From the NCBI GenBank assembly GCA_963792915.1, contig CAWBYD010000003.1, positions 1,302,001-1,366,000 of the forward strand: 64,000 nt of DNA, given 5' to 3'. The notes beneath the pieces are model-generated. The model was not told the origin of the DNA, did no database searches, and saw only the letters and a list, made by a program, of their open reading frames with translations. This DNA comes from Solirubrobacter sp963792915 (GTDB lineage Bacteria; Actinomycetota; Thermoleophilia; Solirubrobacterales; Solirubrobacteraceae). Shown here piece by piece: positions 53,029 to 61,799 of the stretch. Within the stretch, counting starts at the first letter, position 1. Each line of letters starts with the position of its first letter. Made by a program: the position numbers and the translations under genes.

Positions 53029-54553
53029 GCGGCAGCACGGCGGCGACGGTCGTCCCGTGGCCGGCGGGGCTGCGCACGGAGAGCGTCCCGCCGGCCGCCT
53101 CGGCGCGGTCGCGCAGGCCGAGGATGCCGGTGCCGCGTGACGGGTCGGCGCCGCCGCGGCCGTCGTCGGAGATCTCGCAGCGCAGCACGCCGCCGTCGCG
53201 GCGGACCGAGGCGCGCGCCCGCCCGGCCCCGGCGTGCTTGACGACGTTGGTCAGCGCTTCGGAGACGATGTAGTACGCGGTCGCCTCGATGTGCTCGGGC
53301 AGCCGCTCGGCCGGGGCCTCGAGCTCGACCGTGACCGGGAGCCGGTCGGCGAGCGCCTGCAGCGCGTGGGCGAGGCCGTGCTCGGACAGGATCGCCGGAT
53401 GCAGCCCGCGCGCGAGCTCGCGCAGCTCCTCGAGCCCGGTGCCGAGCTCCAGCGCGGCGTCCTCCAGCAGCCTGGCTGTCGCCTCCGGGTCGGCCAGCAC
53501 GCGGGCCCGCGCGACCCGCAGCATCAGCGCCAGCGACACGAAGCGCTGCTGCGCCCCGTCGTGCAGGTTGCGCTCCAGCCGCCGTCGCTGCTCGTCGCCC
53601 GCCTGGACCAGCCGCGCGCGCGACGCGATCAGGTCCGCGCGCGCCTGCGCGCTCGCGACCGCGAGCGAGACGAGCTCGCAGAACTCACCGAGCCGGTTCT
53701 CGCTCTCCGGCGGCAGCGCCTCCTCGCTGGAGATCGCGACCGCGCCCCACAGCGTCCCCGCGACGAGGATCGGCGCGGCCGCGTTGGAGCGGTAGCCGGT
53801 GCGGAACACGGGCGCGGCGCCGCCCCAGTCGTCGTTGCGGGCCGGCGTTCCGGTGCGCAGCACGGTCCCGACCGCGGAGTGCTCGTCGGCCGCCAGGCTC
53901 TCGCCGACGCGGAAGACGTCGATGCTGTCGCGGTTATGGCGGCCGACGATCGTGGCCGTGCCGTCGTCCTCGTAGCGCAGCACCGTCGACGCGTTGACTC
54001 CGAGCACGCGCGCGCACTCCTCGGAGACCGCCATGAACACGCGCTCCGGGCTCACCTCGGAGGCCACCAGCGTGGCCACGCGCCGCAGCGAGCGCTGCTC
54101 GGACGCGAGCCAGCCCACCTCCGCGAGCTTGGCCGTGGGATCGCCCCCCATCGCGCGCTCGTCCTCGTCGCGCGCCGGCACGCGATCGGTCAGGTCGATC
54201 CCGGCGGTGACGAGCCTCGCGGGCACGCCCGTCATCGGCTTGTTGGACCATGCGATCAGCCGGCGGCTGCCATCGCGGGTCATCCAGTGGCCGACCTGCG
54301 GGCTGGGCAGCCCGGTCTTCCACACGTGTGCCAGGAACTCCCCGAACGCCTCGCGCTCCTCGGGGGGGATCACGAAGTCGCGCGCGTCGCGCCCGAGCAC
54401 CTCCTCGCGCCGGAACCCCGTCGCCCGCTCGCACGCGTCGTTGAACAGCAGGATCCGGCCGGCCTCGTCGAGCACGCACACGAGCGACTGCGTGGCCTCG
54501 GTGAGGATCCGCGCGAAGCGCTCGTCGAGGATGAACTCGGGGGGCTCGGGCAT
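53018..54553 (-). CDS. PAS-GAF sensor histidine kinase (HisKA_3, NarL-system type)
   Basis: 511 residues, no membrane helix. PAS domain about 10-125 (ICVLDE-like start, LFNDACERATGFRREEVLGR), GAF domain about 155-305 (ARVLGVNASTVLRYEDDGTA), then HisKA_3 with the phospho-acceptor His in RNLHDGAQQRFVSLALML and a HATPase_c domain (IVSEALTNVVKHAGAGRA, ISDDGRGGADPSRGTGILGL). This class pairs with NarL/FixJ response regulators; none is adjacent, so it is an orphan here. A cytoplasmic small molecule or redox cue is the likely signal. Confidence 0.92.
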   Translation of the reverse strand: MPEPPEFILDERFARILTEATQSLVCVLDEAGRILLFNDACERATGFRREEVLGRDARDFVIPPEEREAFGEFLAHVWKTGLPSPQVGHWMTRDGSRRLIAWSNKPMTGVPARLVTAGIDLTDRVPARDEDERAMGGDPTAKLAEVGWLASEQRSLRRVATLVASEVSPERVFMAVSEECARVLGVNASTVLRYEDDGTATIVGRHNRDSIDVFRVGESLAADEHSAVGTVLRTGTPARNDDWGGAAPVFRTGYRSNAAAPILVAGTLWGAVAISSEEALPPESENRLGEFCELVSLAVASAQARADLIASRARLVQAGDEQRRRLERNLHDGAQQRFVSLALMLRVARARVLADPEATARLLEDAALELGTGLEELRELARGLHPAILSEHGLAHALQALADRLPVTVELEAPAERLPEHIEATAYYIVSEALTNVVKHAGAGRARASVRRDGGVLRCEISDDGRGGADPSRGTGILGLRDRAEAAGGTLSVRSPAGHGTTVAAVLPLSG

Positions 54554-54584
54554 GGCTCGCGGCGCGAGCCTATCGCCGCGCTGG

Positions 54585-55853
54585 TCATGCGATGAGCTCG
54601 ACGCCGGGCGGGAGCCAGCTTCCGTCTACGACCTCCTGCTGCGGCCAGTAGATCCGCAGGATGAGGTTGAAGGCGCCGGCCGGGGCCGGCAGCCAGTTCG
54701 GCTCGCGCTCCGGCCCGGGGCGCTCGTGCCCGAGCCAGACGTCGAGCGAGCCGTCGCCGTTGAAGGCGAGCGCGTCGCGGTCACCGAGCGCGTAGCGGTC
54801 GAGCGGATTCGCGACGAAGTAGTGGCGGTCGTCGTACATCGTCAGCGACCAGAACGCCCGCGCCGGCGGCGTCTGGCCGGGCTCGAAGTGCAGGCGGTAG
54901 CGATTCGCGCCGTGCAGCGGCCGGCCGTCGCGATCGACGGCGGTGTGCGGGTAGACGGAGTCCTCGGCGAGGTTCGCGCCAAGCCCCATCAGCGCGATGA
55001 AGGCGCGCTTGAGATAGTCGGTGCCGTAGCGGCCGAGGCCGCGGGTCAGCGACCAGCCGTTGGCCGGCTCGTCGGGTACGAGCAGCCGCGCCCTGATCGC
55101 GTCCAGTCCGGCACGCACGCCGGCGTCGAGATCGGCGCGGGGCTCGAAGGCGCCCGGCGTCAGCCCGATCGCGGCGAAGCGCTCGAGCGCGGGCGCATCC
55201 GCGTCGGCCGGCGGGTTGGCGACCAGCAGCGTCGCGAGCCGGGTGAAGAACGTGTCGGCGTCCATCGCGGCGAGGAGGTCGGGCGGTGGCGTGCCGCCCT
55301 CGATCGCCCGCTCGGAGGCCGCGGACGGCGCGCCCGCGCCCCACGTCGACAGCGGCGTCAGCGAGAGCCCGGACTGGAAGCGGTGGACCGCCGCGTAGTC
55401 GGCCTTGCCGTTGGTCTGCGTGCGCCCGATCACGAACACCATCGCGGTCGGCGCGCGCAGCTCCTGGACCTCCGGCGGCAGCCGGCCCTGCCAGCCCGGG
55501 CCGGTGACGGCGAACGCGCCCGCGCCCGCGCCGGTCGTGCGCGTGCCCGGCGAGGCGAACACGTCGGTCCAGCCGGAGAGCATCGGCAGCAGGTAATAGC
55601 GCCCCTCGCTGGGCGGCACGCTCAGCACGACCGGCTCCGCGGCGAGGTCGAGCCAGGCCGTCGAGTACAAGGTGTCCGCGTTGGGGCTCACCACCGCGGT
55701 GAACGAGGCGTCGGGGAACTCGCGCGCGTGCGTGAACGCGTTGGGCCGCCCCGCGGTCAGGAACGCCTCGCGCGAGAGGTCCATGAGGACGAGCGGGTAG
55801 CCGTACACGAACGCGTCGGCGGCGATCGCCTGTGCCGTCTCGGTTGTCGCCAT
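54585..55853 (-). CDS. DUF1254/DUF1214 domain protein
   Basis: 422 residues from ATG 55853. N-terminal DUF1254 unit (ADAFVYGYPLVLMDLSREAF; SPNADTLYSTAWLDL; RYYLLPMLSGWTDVFASPGT) and C-terminal DUF1214 unit (ANRYRLHFEPGQTPPARAFW; SLTMYDDRHYFVANPLDRYA; NWLPAPAGAFNLILRIYWPQ). Many relatives are exported, but no signal peptide is visible here. Biochemical role not known to me. Flanked by the sensor kinase and a divergent DHFR-family gene. Confidence 0.88.
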   Translation of the reverse strand: MATTETAQAIAADAFVYGYPLVLMDLSREAFLTAGRPNAFTHAREFPDASFTAVVSPNADTLYSTAWLDLAAEPVVLSVPPSEGRYYLLPMLSGWTDVFASPGTRTTGAGAGAFAVTGPGWQGRLPPEVQELRAPTAMVFVIGRTQTNGKADYAAVHRFQSGLSLTPLSTWGAGAPSAASERAIEGGTPPPDLLAAMDADTFFTRLATLLVANPPADADAPALERFAAIGLTPGAFEPRADLDAGVRAGLDAIRARLLVPDEPANGWSLTRGLGRYGTDYLKRAFIALMGLGANLAEDSVYPHTAVDRDGRPLHGANRYRLHFEPGQTPPARAFWSLTMYDDRHYFVANPLDRYALGDRDALAFNGDGSLDVWLGHERPGPEREPNWLPAPAGAFNLILRIYWPQQEVVDGSWLPPGVELIA

Positions 55854-55975
55854 CGCGCGAGCATCGGCGAGAGCGGGCGAGCGTCGCCTCACCCGCGGCG
55901 GATGAATCCGGCGGCGGCCGATGAGTCGGCGCGCGCCCGGCGGTCATACGCGGTGAACCCTGGGAGGCTGTGACG

Positions 55976-56536
55976 ATGGCGAAGCTCGTGTATTCGGCGA
56001 TCACGTCCCTCGACGGCTACGTCGCGGACGAGGACGGCAAGTTCGACTGGGCCGCGCCCGACGAGGAGGTGCACGCCTTCGTCAACGACCTCGAAGCCCC
56101 GGCCGGCACCTATCTCTACGGCCGCCGGATGTACGAGACGATGGCCGGCTGGGAGACCGAGTACGGCGCTCCCGGCGCCCCGGCCGTCGCGCGCGAGTTC
56201 GCGCGGATCTGGCAGGCGGCCGAGAAGGTCGTCTACTCGACCACGCTGGAGCGGGTGTCGACCGCCCGGACGCGGCTCGAGCGAGCGTTCGATCCCGACG
56301 CGGTGCGGCAGCTGAAGGCAGCGGCGCAGCGCGACATCACGGTCGGCGGGCCGGGGCTCGCCGCGCACGCGCTCCGGGCCGGGCTGGTCGACGAGTGCCA
56401 TCTGTTCCTGACGCCGGTCGTGATCGGCGGCGGCACCCCTGCGTTCGGAGACGGCGTGCGCATGGCGCTCGAGCTGCTCGGCGAGCGCCGCTTCGGCAAC
56501 GGGGTCGTGCACCTGCACTATCGCCGCGCGACCTGA
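55976..56536 (+). CDS. Dihydrofolate reductase/RibD C-terminal family protein, second copy
   Basis: 186 residues. ATG 55976 is favoured because GGGAGG lies 8 nt upstream; GTG 55970 is only 2 nt from it. YSAITSLDGYVADEDGKFDW, TYLYGRRMYETMAGW, ITVGGPGLAAHALRAGLVDE and CHLFLTPVVIGGGTPAFGDG define a RibD-C/YyaP-like reductase. Related to, but clearly diverged from, the 52435 gene. Convergent with the aminotransferase; 3 bp separate their stops. Confidence 0.9.
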   Translation: MAKLVYSAITSLDGYVADEDGKFDWAAPDEEVHAFVNDLEAPAGTYLYGRRMYETMAGWETEYGAPGAPAVAREFARIWQAAEKVVYSTTLERVSTARTRLERAFDPDAVRQLKAAAQRDITVGGPGLAAHALRAGLVDECHLFLTPVVIGGGTPAFGDGVRMALELLGERRFGNGVVHLHYRRAT

Positions 56537-56539
56537 GGA

Positions 56540-57754
56540 CTACGCGCGCAGCACGGCCTCGACGCGCTCGAGCGCCCAGTCGAGCTCGGCCTCCGTGGTC
56601 ACGAGCGGCGGCGCGATCCGCAGCGTCCGGTGCTGCGTGTCCTTGCAGAGCACGCCGCGCGCCAGCAGGCGCTCGCAGACCTCGCGCGCGCTCGCGGCGG
56701 CGGGGTCGACGTCGAGCGCGATCCACAGGCCGATCTGGCGCACGGCGGTGATGGCCGGGAGCGCCGCGGCGCGCAGCCGGTCCGCCGCGGCGGCGCCCAG
56801 CTGTGCCGAGCGCGCGGCGAGCTCACCGTCGCCGAGCAGGTCCAGGACGGCGCGACCCACGGCGCAGGCGAGCGGGTTGCCGCCGAACGTGCTGCCGTGC
56901 TGGCCCGGGCCGAGCACGCCGAGCACCGCCTCGTCGGCGACGACCGCCGACAGCGGGACGATCCCGCCGCCGAGCGCCTTGCCGAGCAGCACCACGTCCG
57001 GCTCGACGCCCTCGTGGTCGCACGCGAAGCGCAGCCCGGTGCGCCCGAGGCCGCTCTGGACCTCGTCGGCGATCAGCAGGATGCCGGCCTCGTCGCAGAC
57101 CTCGCGCACGGCCGTCAGGTAGCCGCGCGGCGGGACGATGATGCCCGCCTCGCCCTGGACGGGCTCGAGCAGGAACGCGACGGTGTCGGCGTCGATCGCC
57201 GCGCGCAGCGCGCCCGCGTCGCCAAACGGGATGGAGACGAACCCCGGCGTGTACGGCCCGAAGCCGTCGTGCGCGAGCGGGTCGCTCGAGAACGACACGA
57301 TCGTGGTCGTGCGCCCGTGGAAGTTGTCGTCGCAGACGACGATCCGCGCGCGGTCGCGCGCGATGCCGCGGCGCTCGTAGCCCCACTTGCGGATGACCTT
57401 GATCGCCGTCTCCACCGCCTCGGCGCCGGTGTTCATGGGGAGCACGAGGTCCTTGCCGCAGAAGCCCGCCAGCTCCTCGCAGAACGGGCCCAGCTGGTCG
57501 TTGTGGAACGCGCGGCTGGTGAGCGTGAGCCGGCCGAGCTGTGCCGTCGCGGCGGCCACGAGCTGCGGATGTCGGTGCCCGAAGTTCAGCGCCGAATAGG
57601 CCGACAGCGCGTCGTAGTAGCGCTGCCCTTCGACGTCGTAGACCCACACGCCCTCGCCGCGCGCGATCACGACCGGCAGCGGCTCGTAGTTGCGGGCGCC
57701 ATGCCGGCGCTCCATGGCGCGCAGCTCGTCGGAGCGGGAGGCGACGTGACTCAT
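56540..57754 (-). CDS. rocD: Ornithine-oxo-acid aminotransferase
   Basis: 404 residues from ATG 57754 (an in-frame start at 57772 is possible). Class III PLP aminotransferase of the RocD type: ARNYEPLPVVIARGEGVWVY, VLPMNTGAEAVETAIKVIRK, WGYERRG, FHGRTTTIVSFSSDP, LIADEVQSGLGRTG and PLP-Lys in VVLLGKALGGGIVPLSAVVA. Converts ornithine and 2-oxoglutarate to glutamate semialdehyde and glutamate, feeding arginine catabolism into proline or glutamate. No other arginine-pathway gene is beside it. Confidence 0.92.
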   Translation of the reverse strand: MSHVASRSDELRAMERRHGARNYEPLPVVIARGEGVWVYDVEGQRYYDALSAYSALNFGHRHPQLVAAATAQLGRLTLTSRAFHNDQLGPFCEELAGFCGKDLVLPMNTGAEAVETAIKVIRKWGYERRGIARDRARIVVCDDNFHGRTTTIVSFSSDPLAHDGFGPYTPGFVSIPFGDAGALRAAIDADTVAFLLEPVQGEAGIIVPPRGYLTAVREVCDEAGILLIADEVQSGLGRTGLRFACDHEGVEPDVVLLGKALGGGIVPLSAVVADEAVLGVLGPGQHGSTFGGNPLACAVGRAVLDLLGDGELAARSAQLGAAAADRLRAAALPAITAVRQIGLWIALDVDPAAASAREVCERLLARGVLCKDTQHRTLRIAPPLVTTEAELDWALERVEAVLRA

Positions 57755-57823
57755 GCGTCTGTCATAGCTCACCGCGCGCGTGCCGTGCAGCCGGGGTTCC
57801 CCGCACCTGCGCTACGGAGATCC

Positions 57824-57849
57824 CGAAATTCAGGGTCGCTCCCCGATTG
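57824..57849 (+). promoter_or_regulatory. Candidate sigma-28-type promoter (site C)
   Basis: CGAAATTC (57824-57831) and CCCGATTG (57842-57849). GCTCCCCGATTG is shared with sites A and B. The start codon of the exported protein is 33 nt from the -10. Confidence 0.5.
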
Positions 57850-57881
57850 TCGGCCGCGACGGTCGCCGACACGCTGTCGGG

Positions 57882-59837
57882 ATGCGCCTCGCGACCCGCG
57901 TCCTGCCGCTCGCGATCGCCGCGGCACTCCTGTTCGCGCCGGCCCTCGCGCGCGCGGACGGTTTCGCGGCGCCGGCGAGCGCGCTGGTCGCGACCACGGC
58001 GCAGGGGACGGCGCTCGCGGCGGCCGACACGACCGAGGACGGCGTGGAGGAGCTCGGGCTGACATTGCGCGGCACCGATCCCAGCGGTGACTTCACGCAG
58101 ACCGAGGCGAACGATGTCCCGCTGTGGCCCGACGAGATGGTGCTCGACACCGAGCAGGTCTTCCACGAGGACGGGCCGGTGCGCATGGTCGTCGGCGGCG
58201 CGGTCGCTGCGCAGGTGGCGAGCGTGCAGATGCGCTTCGCGGGCGGCGCCGTGCTGCGGATGAGCACCGTCGCGGGCGACGGCTACCACGGTCGCCACGC
58301 CGGGCAGGTCCGCTTCTTCGCCGGGGAGATCGCGCTGTCGCCCGACGCGGCCGGCGACCCCGTGACGACGACCGCGTTCGACGCCGCCGGCGCGGTGCTG
58401 AGCGTCAGCGGCGAGGACTCTACTTCGCGCCACGTGCGGCTGCTGCGGCGCCGCGTGGCCGGGACGCTGGTGCGGTTCGGCGCGATCCTGACGTCCGAGC
58501 GCGCGCCGCTCCCGCTGGCCCCTGAGCACCGCGGCGACGAGCTGTGCATGACCGTGACGATCGGCAGCGGTCTGACCAGCTCGTCCAACGACCGCGCCGC
58601 CTGCCAGGAGAACCCCGTGGGGCTCCAGGCGCTGCGGCTCGGCGGCGAGCGCGGCTGCGGCCGGCTGCCGAGCACGCTGACCGGGTTCGTCCCCGGCGCG
58701 AGCCGCGAGGTCGTCGCCGTGCTCGGCTCCGGCCGCCGGGTCCACTTCGCCACGCGCGCGACGCCGTTCGGGCGCGCGCAGCGCGTCGTTGCCGCGATGC
58801 TGGGGCGCGGCGAGGCGATCCGGCGCGTGCTCGCGCTCGACGGCGCCGGGCACGTGCTGGCGCGCGGCGACGTGGGCGTCGCGCCGCCCGACCGCCGCTG
58901 CGGTGCGCCGGCCAACGACTGGTCGTTCGAGTCCGAGCCTCCGCCGACGCACTTCGGCGTGCCCGCAAGCACGCAGGTCGCGGCCGCCGATCCGGCGGGC
59001 CCGCGCCTGCTCATCCGCGAGCGCGGCGACCAGGTCTGCCTGGGCATCGACGCGATCGCACTCGACGGCAGCGACTGCGAGGACCCGCCGGTCAACTCGC
59101 GCCATTCGGGCCTCTTCGTCAAGCACTACCCGGGGGGAACGACCGCGGTCGCGGGGGTCTTCGCGGCGCAGGTGGTGTCGGTCGACCTCGCGCTGCAGGG
59201 CGGCAGCCGGATCACCCTCCCCGCGACCGTGTCAGCGAGCTACACGGGCCGCTACGGGAGCGCGCTGCACTTCGCGTTCGCGGTGCTCGGCCCGGGCCAG
59301 TCGCCGATCGTCGGGAGCCTGCTCGACGCGCTCGGGCGACCCATCGGGAAGGCGCTGGCCGAGCTGTGCGCGTGCCACGAGCGCCAGTCGCCGCTCCGGA
59401 CGGTGCTGTCGGCCGGCCGCGGCGCCCGCCGGGTGCGCGTCGGCGCGGACGTCAGCCTGCACGACGCCTGCATCGGGTTCTCCGCCGGGCGCCGGCCGCC
59501 GCCGGAGTGCACCGAGTTCACGGTCGGCGACGCGACGGTCGACGCCCTGGTCTCGTGCGCGCGGCGCGACACGGTCGTGTACGGCATGACCCAGCACGCC
59601 GTCGCGCGCGTCGAGGTCGAGCTCGCCTCCGGCCGCCGCGTCGACGCGCGTCTCGCGCGCTTCCCGGCCTCGCTGCACGCGTCCGGGCGCGCGTTCCTCG
59701 CCGTGCTGGGAGCCGGCGCGTCGGTCACCGGCGTGCGCTTCGCGGGCGTGCGCAACTCCGATCGCGTCGACACCGTCCTGACCCCGCTGCGCCCGGCCTC
59801 GCGCCAGTGCGGCTACACGTTCCGCGACTCGCTCTGA
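57882..59837 (+). CDS. Large exported protein of unknown function with internal repeats
   Basis: 651 residues. ATG 57882 is chosen because it opens a signal peptide MRLATRVLPLAIAAALLFAP ending ALARA; frames upstream lack signal character. The mature part is beta-rich with Cys pairs and seems to repeat a module by eye: compare VVAAMLGRGEAIRRVLALDG, HFAFAVLGPGQSPIVGSLLD and AFLAVLGAGASVTGVRFAG, and GDELCMTVTIGSG with GDQVCLGIDAIALDG. No catalytic motif recognised. Followed 22 bp later by another exported protein gene. Confidence 0.72.
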   Translation: MRLATRVLPLAIAAALLFAPALARADGFAAPASALVATTAQGTALAAADTTEDGVEELGLTLRGTDPSGDFTQTEANDVPLWPDEMVLDTEQVFHEDGPVRMVVGGAVAAQVASVQMRFAGGAVLRMSTVAGDGYHGRHAGQVRFFAGEIALSPDAAGDPVTTTAFDAAGAVLSVSGEDSTSRHVRLLRRRVAGTLVRFGAILTSERAPLPLAPEHRGDELCMTVTIGSGLTSSSNDRAACQENPVGLQALRLGGERGCGRLPSTLTGFVPGASREVVAVLGSGRRVHFATRATPFGRAQRVVAAMLGRGEAIRRVLALDGAGHVLARGDVGVAPPDRRCGAPANDWSFESEPPPTHFGVPASTQVAAADPAGPRLLIRERGDQVCLGIDAIALDGSDCEDPPVNSRHSGLFVKHYPGGTTAVAGVFAAQVVSVDLALQGGSRITLPATVSASYTGRYGSALHFAFAVLGPGQSPIVGSLLDALGRPIGKALAELCACHERQSPLRTVLSAGRGARRVRVGADVSLHDACIGFSAGRRPPPECTEFTVGDATVDALVSCARRDTVVYGMTQHAVARVEVELASGRRVDARLARFPASLHASGRAFLAVLGAGASVTGVRFAGVRNSDRVDTVLTPLRPASRQCGYTFRDSL

Positions 59838-59859
59838 GTCCCACCAAAGGAGACCTTGA

Positions 59860-60306
59860 ATGCGCCGTCTATCGATCGCCGTCGCGGTTGCCGCGCTGGC
59901 GGCCCTCGCCCTCACCGCCACCGGTCACGCCGCCGGCTACGGCGCCACGCTGAAGTCGCGCCACGGCAAGCTCGGCACGTTCCTCGTGGACAGCAAGGGC
60001 CGCACGCTCTACCTGTTCGGGAAGGACAAGACCTCCAAGAGCACGTGCTCGGGCGCGTGCGCGACCGCGTGGCCGCCGCTGCTCACCAGCGGTCGCCCGT
60101 CCGTGTCGGGCGCCGTGCGCAAGTCTCTGCTCGGCACGACCAAGCGCGCCGACGGGAAGACGCAGGTGACCTACAACGGCCACCCGCTCTACCGGTTCTC
60201 CCAGGACTCCAAGCCCGGCGACACGCTCGGCCAGGGCGTCAGCGCGTTCGGCGCCAAGTGGTACGCGGTGGCGGTGTCCGGGAAACGGCTGGGCGGCGGG
60301 TACTAG
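59860..60306 (+). CDS. COG4315-type exported protein with Yx(F/W/Y)xxD repeats
   Basis: 148 residues. AAAGGAGACC ribosome site; signal peptide MRRLSIAVAVAALAALALTA ending GHAA. Two family repeats with the Y-x-aromatic-x-x-D motif (GRTLYLFGKDKTSKSTCSGA; HPLYRFSQDSKPGDTLGQG), a CSGACATAWPP Cys pair, and a final WYAV. Known relatives are small surface or periplasmic proteins of unclear role. No lipobox Cys is visible, so it is probably secreted and not lipid-anchored. Confidence 0.85.
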   Translation: MRRLSIAVAVAALAALALTATGHAAGYGATLKSRHGKLGTFLVDSKGRTLYLFGKDKTSKSTCSGACATAWPPLLTSGRPSVSGAVRKSLLGTTKRADGKTQVTYNGHPLYRFSQDSKPGDTLGQGVSAFGAKWYAVAVSGKRLGGGY

Positions 60307-60369
60307 TCCCGACGCGGATGCGTACAGGGCACGGATGCCCTGGGCGCCGCTCGCACGTACGGTCGGGCG

Positions 60370-61743
60370 GTGGATGTCGACTCCCCGATCGCTCCGGGCC
60401 TCGCCGGCGGGCTCGTCGGCGATGCGCTCGCGGTCCCGTGCCTCGACGGCGTCCAGCGCCCGTACGTCAACCTCGACTGCGCCGCCTCGACGAGCGCGCT
60501 GCCGGCCGTCGCGGATGCGGTCGCGGCGCTGCTGCCGTGGTACTCGAGCGTCCATCGCGGGGCCGGGTACAAGTCCCAGCTCTCGACATCGGCGTACGAG
60601 GCGGCGCGCGCGGCGATCCTGCGCTTCGCCGGGCGCAGCGAGCGCGACCACGTCGCGATCATCTGCCGCAACACGACCGAGGCGATCAACCACCTCGCCT
60701 ACCGGCTCGCGCTCACGCGCGACGACGTCGTCCTCACGACCGTCGTCGAGCATCACGCGAACCTGCTCCCCTGGGCGCGCTTCGCGCGCTGCCGGTTCGT
60801 CGAGTGCGGCGCGGACGGGACGTTCGACGTCGCCGCCGTGTGCGCCGGGCTGGACGCGCTCCCGCGCCCGCGCCTGCTGGCGCTGACCGGCGCGTCGAAC
60901 GTGACCGGCTGGCTGCCGCCGCTGGAGGCGATCACCGCCGCGGCGCACGAGCGCGGCGTGCCGGTGCTCGTCGACGCCGCCCAGCTCGCGCCGCACCGGC
61001 CGCTGCCGCCCGACGTCGAGTTCCTCGCGTTCAGTGCCCACAAGCTCTACGCGCCGTTCGGTGCCGGCGCGCTGATCGGCCCGCGTGCCGCATTCGCCCA
61101 CGGCGATCCGTTCCTGGCCGGCGGCGGCGCGGTCGACCTCGTCGACCTGCACGAGGTCGTCTGGACGGCGCTGCCCGATCGCGAGGAGGCGGGCTCGCCG
61201 AACGTGCTCGGCGCCGTGGCGTTCGGGGTGGCCGCGGGGGAGCTGGAACGGATCGGCTGGGACGCGATCCGCGCGCACGACGACCGGCTCGCCGCCGCGC
61301 TGCGGACCGGGCTCGCGTCGCTCCGCGGCGTGCGGGTGCTCGGCACCGGCACGCTGCCGATCGCCACGTTCGTCGTCGAGGACGTCCCGCACGCGCTCGT
61401 CGCGGCCCGGCTCAGCGCCGAGTTCGGGATCGGCGTGCGTCACGGGTGCTTCTGCGCGCACCCGTACCTCGTGCGACTGCTCGGTCTCGGCGAGGGCGAG
61501 CGGCACCGCTTCCGCGAGGCGGCCCGCCGGCATGACCGCAGCGCGCTCCCCGGCGCGGTGCGGGCGTCCGCCGGGATCTCGACGACCATCGACGAGGTCG
61601 AGCGGCTGCTCGCCGCGGTTGAGGCGATTTCTCGCGCGCCCACGCGCGAGCACTACGTGCGCGACGAGCACACCGGCGACTTCTGGCCGGACGGGCTCGA
61701 GCGGCCGGAATGGCATCGCAGCCTGCGCCCGGCGAGCGCCTGA
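60370..61743 (+). CDS. Class V PLP aminotransferase (cysteine desulfurase-like)
   Basis: 457 residues from GTG 60370. NLDCAASTSALPAVADAV, VHRGAGYKSQLSTSAYEAAR, TVVEHHANLLPWARF, PLP-Lys in LAFSAHKLYAPFGAGALIGP and GIGVRHGCFCAHPYLVRLL follow the CsdA/SufS pattern, including Cys residues near the mobile catalytic loop. No SufB/C/D or IscU genes are nearby, so sulfur delivery for Fe-S clusters is not supported by context; sulfur transfer or a selenocysteine-lyase-like role is possible. The C-terminal 40 residues are an unusual Arg/Glu-rich tail. Confidence 0.83.
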   Translation: MDVDSPIAPGLAGGLVGDALAVPCLDGVQRPYVNLDCAASTSALPAVADAVAALLPWYSSVHRGAGYKSQLSTSAYEAARAAILRFAGRSERDHVAIICRNTTEAINHLAYRLALTRDDVVLTTVVEHHANLLPWARFARCRFVECGADGTFDVAAVCAGLDALPRPRLLALTGASNVTGWLPPLEAITAAAHERGVPVLVDAAQLAPHRPLPPDVEFLAFSAHKLYAPFGAGALIGPRAAFAHGDPFLAGGGAVDLVDLHEVVWTALPDREEAGSPNVLGAVAFGVAAGELERIGWDAIRAHDDRLAAALRTGLASLRGVRVLGTGTLPIATFVVEDVPHALVAARLSAEFGIGVRHGCFCAHPYLVRLLGLGEGERHRFREAARRHDRSALPGAVRASAGISTTIDEVERLLAAVEAISRAPTREHYVRDEHTGDFWPDGLERPEWHRSLRPASA

Positions 61744-61799
61744 GGCGTCGCCCGGCGCCACGGGCGGCGTCCGTGGACGCGCTCGCGTAGGCTCGCCCG

